From positions 1 through 8,216 of the forward strand of contig CANGUJ010000159.1 in the NCBI GenBank assembly GCA_947456845.1: a stretch of DNA of 8,216 nt, in the 5' to 3' direction. Within the stretch, counting starts at the first letter, position 1. The number at the start of each line of letters is the position of its first letter. The translations under genes were made by a program, and so were the position numbers. Shown here piece after piece: positions 6,039 through 8,216 of this stretch. The stretch is from Burkholderiales bacterium. GTDB taxonomy: Bacteria; Pseudomonadota; Gammaproteobacteria; Burkholderiales; JAEUOS01. Below the pieces are notes generated by a model, which had not been told where the DNA came from, ran no database searches, and worked only from the letters and a program-made list of their open reading frames with translations.

Positions 6039-6998
6039 ATGGCCGCAAGCAAGATTCCCCCCGCAAACCCGGCAGCGCAGTGCGCCGGCGTCATCGGACT
6101 CGGCATCATGGGTTCGGCCGTGTCGGCAAATCTGGTCCGCGCCGGCTTCGCTGTCGCCGGCTACGACCCGGTACCGGCCGCGCGCGCGCGCCTCAAGCGC
6201 GCCGGCGGCACGCCCTGCGCAAGTGCGGCTGCGGTGGCGCAACGCTGCAACCTGATCGTCCTGTCGCTGCCCTCGGAGGCGGCGCTCGACGCGGTGGTCG
6301 CCGAACTCGCCGGCGCTGGTGCGCACGGGCTGGTCCTGGCCGAAACCAGTACCCTGCCGGTGTCGGCCAAGGAGCGCGCCCGCAAGGCGCTGGCCGCGGC
6401 CGGCGCCGTCTTGCTCGATTGTCCCCTGTCCGGAACCGGCGCCCAGGCCCTTACCCGCGACCTCGCGGTGTACGCCAGCGGCGACCCGCGGGCGATCCGC
6501 ACCTTCGCCCCGGTGTTCGAGGGCTTTGCCCGCGTGCGTTACGACGTCGGCCGGTTCGGCAACGGCATGCGCATGAAACTGGTCGCCAACCTTCTGGTAG
6601 CCATCCACAACGTGTCCGCCGCGGAGGCGATCATGATGGGCGCGCGCTCGGGCCTCGACCCCGCCCAGGTGGTCAGGGTGGTGGCCGATGGCGCCGGCGG
6701 CTCGCGCATGCTCCAAGTGCGCGGGCCGATGATGGTCGATCGCGCGTGGGGCGAAGCGACCATGAAGGTCTCGACCTGGCAGAAGGACATGCGCCTGATC
6801 GCCGAGGCGCTGGCGGCCTCCGACACCCCCGCGCCGCTGTTCGCAGCGACCCTTCCAATTTACAACGCCGCCATGGCCCTGGGGCACGGCGGCGACGACA
6901 CCGGGGCGGTCTACGCGGTTCTCGAGGGCATGGTCGGCGCCACCCCGGCCGCGCCGGCCGCAGGCAGGAACAAGGCAGGCAAGCGGAGCCGCACATGA
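6039..6998 (+). CDS. beta-hydroxyacid dehydrogenase (3-hydroxyisobutyrate dehydrogenase family), plus-strand operon copy
   Basis: A 319-residue NAD(P)-dependent dehydrogenase of the same superfamily and subgroup as the gene at 1349-2296. The Rossmann motif G-L-G-I-M-G is at 20-25, and beta-2 ends G-Y-D (D43), suggesting NAD. The substrate loop is D-C-P-L-S-G-T-G-A-Q (127-136). K180 and N184 in G-N-G-M-R-M-K-L-V-A-N form the catalytic pair, and W-Q-K-D (247-250) follows in the helical domain. By eye, roughly 45 percent of residues match the other copy, including the identical block A-A-R-A-R-L-K-R-A-G-G. The ATG at 6039 is chosen because homology begins at once after it; the frame is open 76 codons further upstream, across the promoter, without family similarity. 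The preceding Shine-Dalgarno sequence (GCAGG) is weak. Its stop overlaps the ATG of the flavin reductase gene (ATGA), so the pair is an operon. The substrate is unknown. Confidence 0.92.
   Translation: MAASKIPPANPAAQCAGVIGLGIMGSAVSANLVRAGFAVAGYDPVPAARARLKRAGGTPCASAAAVAQRCNLIVLSLPSEAALDAVVAELAGAGAHGLVLAETSTLPVSAKERARKALAAAGAVLLDCPLSGTGAQALTRDLAVYASGDPRAIRTFAPVFEGFARVRYDVGRFGNGMRMKLVANLLVAIHNVSAAEAIMMGARSGLDPAQVVRVVADGAGGSRMLQVRGPMMVDRAWGEATMKVSTWQKDMRLIAEALAASDTPAPLFAATLPIYNAAMALGHGGDDTGAVYAVLEGMVGATPAAPAAGRNKAGKRSRT
6985..6988 (+). promoter_or_regulatory. ribosome-binding site of the flavin reductase gene
   Basis: GGAG lies six bases before the ATG at 6995, inside the last codons of the dehydrogenase gene. 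It supports 6995 as the start together with the ATGA overlap. Confidence 0.6.
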
Positions 6999-7489
6999 GC
7001 TTTGAGGCAAGGGAGTTTCGCGACGCGCTCGGGCGCTTCGCCACCGGCGTGGCGCTGGTGACCGCGCGGGCGCAGGATGCGCGGCCGATCGGCATCACGA
7101 TCAACTCGTTCAGCTCGGTGTCGCTCGACCCGCCGCTGGTGCTCTGGAGCCTCGCTACCACTTCGCCCAATCTCGAGCATTTCGCGATCGGCAGCGAGCA
7201 CCTGATCCACATCCTGGCGCATGACCAGGAGGCTCTGGCGCGCCGCTTCGCCAGCCGCATGGAATTCAAGTTCGAGGGGCTGCAGCACGGCGAGAGTTCC
7301 AGGGGCCTGCCGCGCTTTGACGACTGCCTAGCCTACTTCGAATGCCGCACCCACGCATGGCATACCGAGGGCGACCACGTCATCGTGATCGCGCGGGTGC
7401 ATGGCCTGGATCACCGGCCGCGCGATCCCCTTCTGTTTTGCGGCGGCAGGTTCGCGGTGCTCGAAAGCGCCTCCGGCAACCCCGGATAA
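6995..7489 (+). CDS. flavin reductase-like FMN-binding protein (HpaC type)
   Basis: A 164-residue protein of the flavin reductase-like domain family (HpaC/DIM6/NTAB). These proteins use NAD(P)H to reduce FMN or FAD and hand the free reduced flavin to a partner monooxygenase. Landmarks are F-R-D-A-L-G-R-F-A-T-G-V-A-L-V-T (8-23), the flavin-binding stretch G-I-T-I-N-S-F-S-S-V-S-L-D-P-P-L-V (33-49) and the C-terminal G-D-H-V-I-V-I-A-R-V-H-G-L (126-138) and L-L-F-C-G-G-R-F (146-153). The length is typical. No oxygenase component of a two-component system lies in the window, so its partner must be elsewhere, possibly to the left or right of this locus. The start is fixed by the ATGA overlap with the dehydrogenase gene and a GGAG site. 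Its last 26 codons are read antisense by the tail of the convergent TetR gene. Confidence 0.93.
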   Translation: MSFEAREFRDALGRFATGVALVTARAQDARPIGITINSFSSVSLDPPLVLWSLATTSPNLEHFAIGSEHLIHILAHDQEALARRFASRMEFKFEGLQHGESSRGLPRFDDCLAYFECRTHAWHTEGDHVIVIARVHGLDHRPRDPLLFCGGRFAVLESASGNPG

Positions 7490-8166
7490 GTGGTCTTCGC
7501 GCCGGCCAGGAAGTTATCGACGGCCATTTCGACCTTGCGCATGAATTCGACCTGCATGGGTAGTTCGTAGATGTGCTGGCGCACCGCGTAGTAGAACACG
7601 CCGCCATGCAGGCTCCAGACGAACTCGATCTCCTCGTCAGTCACCGGCAGGTCGGGCGCCTCGACGCCACAGTAATGGCGCACCTCGCGGCAAAACGCCG
7701 GCAGCAATTCCTTCTGGATGAGCTTGATATAGCGCTGGTTCAGGACCGGCCCTGACAGCCCGGCGTAAAGGTAGATGCGCATCCAGTCGGGGCGATAGGT
7801 GGCCTGCGAATACTGTCGATAGAACTCGATGAGCCGCGCGCGCAAGGGGATGGTGCGATCACGGATGAGCGACACCCAGGCCGGATTCCAGCGCCCCTCG
7901 AAGACGGTACGATAAACCCGCTCTACCAGCGCCTGCTTGGACGAAAAATAGCGGTATAGAAGGGGCTGGGTGATGCCGAGGCGCTTGGACAACTCGCGTG
8001 TCTGCCCGGAAAAACCCACTTCGGAAAAATAGGTGATTGCCCCTTCAATGATCTGGCGTTCGCGTTCGGCGGGCGACAGACGCGCCTTGACCGGCGCCTT
8101 GCGGGAGCGCGCGGGACGGCGCGGCGCAGCGCCCTCGGGCTTGCGTGAACTCTCAGTCTTGGCCAT
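7411..8166 (-). CDS. TetR-family transcriptional regulator
   Basis: A 251-residue TetR-type repressor. A basic disordered N-terminus of about 33 residues precedes the DNA-binding domain: R-E-R-Q-I-I-E-G-A-I-T-Y-F-S-E-V-G-F (35-52), then the helix-turn-helix R-E-L-S-K-R-L-G-I-T-Q-P-L-L-Y-R-Y-F (57-74) with the typical S-S-K-Q-A-L after it. The C-terminal helices (about 95-225) are rich in tyrosine, tryptophan and phenylalanine and would form the ligand pocket and dimer face. The last roughly 20 residues (S-S-T-A-N-L-P-P-Q-N-R-R) are low complexity and coded opposite the 3' end of the flavin reductase gene. The ATG at 8166 is the only methionine start before the domain; no strong Shine-Dalgarno sequence precedes it. 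Likely regulator of the divergent operons and perhaps of itself; its inducer would be a pathway compound (inference). Confidence 0.93.
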   Translation of the reverse strand: MAKTESSRKPEGAAPRRPARSRKAPVKARLSPAERERQIIEGAITYFSEVGFSGQTRELSKRLGITQPLLYRYFSSKQALVERVYRTVFEGRWNPAWVSLIRDRTIPLRARLIEFYRQYSQATYRPDWMRIYLYAGLSGPVLNQRYIKLIQKELLPAFCREVRHYCGVEAPDLPVTDEEIEFVWSLHGGVFYYAVRQHIYELPMQVEFMRKVEMAVDNFLAGAKTTYPGLPEALSSTANLPPQNRRGSRGR

Positions 8167-8180
8167 GCGGAAGCGTTGCG

Positions 8181-8198
8181 TTGGAGTGACCCAATGTA
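8181..8198 (-). promoter_or_regulatory. candidate TetR-gene promoter element and self-operator
   Basis: On the minus strand TACATT (8198-8193) fits a -10 box about 27 bases before the ATG; its -35 box would fall outside the window. It overlaps an inverted repeat TTGG-N6-CCAA at 8181-8194, a position suitable for autorepression. This repeat does not resemble the palindrome at 5982-6001. Both calls are by eye. Confidence 0.3.
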
Positions 8199-8216
8199 GA
8201 GAAGATCACGGGCGCC

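Noticed and set aside
5994..7010. 338-codon minus-strand open frame opposite the second dehydrogenase gene
   Set aside because: It is a low-quality translation lying antisense to a clear dehydrogenase gene, with no recognisable motifs.

Overview
The window is GC-rich and densely coding. It looks like chromosomal DNA of a betaproteobacterium, most likely Burkholderiales (Bordetella/Achromobacter/Cupriavidus-like soil or host-associated types). The main reasons are a Bug-type periplasmic solute receptor, a family greatly expanded in that order, the strong GC bias at codon third positions, and the accessory catabolic gene content. No RNA gene, insertion sequence, CRISPR array or phage gene is visible.

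Layout. (1) 2-1319, plus strand: the 3' part of a Bug-family extracytoplasmic receptor gene (its start lies upstream of the window), followed by a small cupin gene. (2) 1349-5668, minus strand: a tightly packed four-gene operon read from right to left. It encodes an alpha/beta-hydrolase-fold protein, a (2Fe-2S) subunit and a molybdopterin-binding subunit of an isoquinoline/nicotinate-type molybdenum hydroxylase, and a beta-hydroxyacid dehydrogenase. The last three junctions are a 9-base gap, a GTGA overlap and a 1-base gap, so translation is probably coupled. (3) 5669-6038: a 370-base divergent intergenic region. Its right end holds a small AT-rich patch with a candidate promoter on each strand and a 20-base palindrome covering both. 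(4) 6039-7489, plus strand: a second, paralogous beta-hydroxyacid dehydrogenase overlapping (ATGA) a HpaC-like flavin reductase. (5) 7411-8166, minus strand: a TetR-family regulator whose 3' end overlaps the flavin reductase gene tail to tail by 79 bases.

How the genes may work together (inference). The mix resembles a catabolic locus for an aromatic or N-heteroaromatic, probably carboxylated, compound. The Bug protein would capture it in the periplasm, the Mo hydroxylase would hydroxylate the ring with water, and the flavin reductase would supply reduced flavin to a monooxygenase not in this window. The hydrolase-fold protein and the two dehydrogenases would act on later intermediates, and the TetR protein is the likely local regulator. 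The substrate cannot be read from the sequence. The most notable oddities are the hydrolase's nucleophile elbow, which reads G-N-G-F-G with no serine, the compact divergent control patch, and the duplicated dehydrogenase on the two divergent arms.
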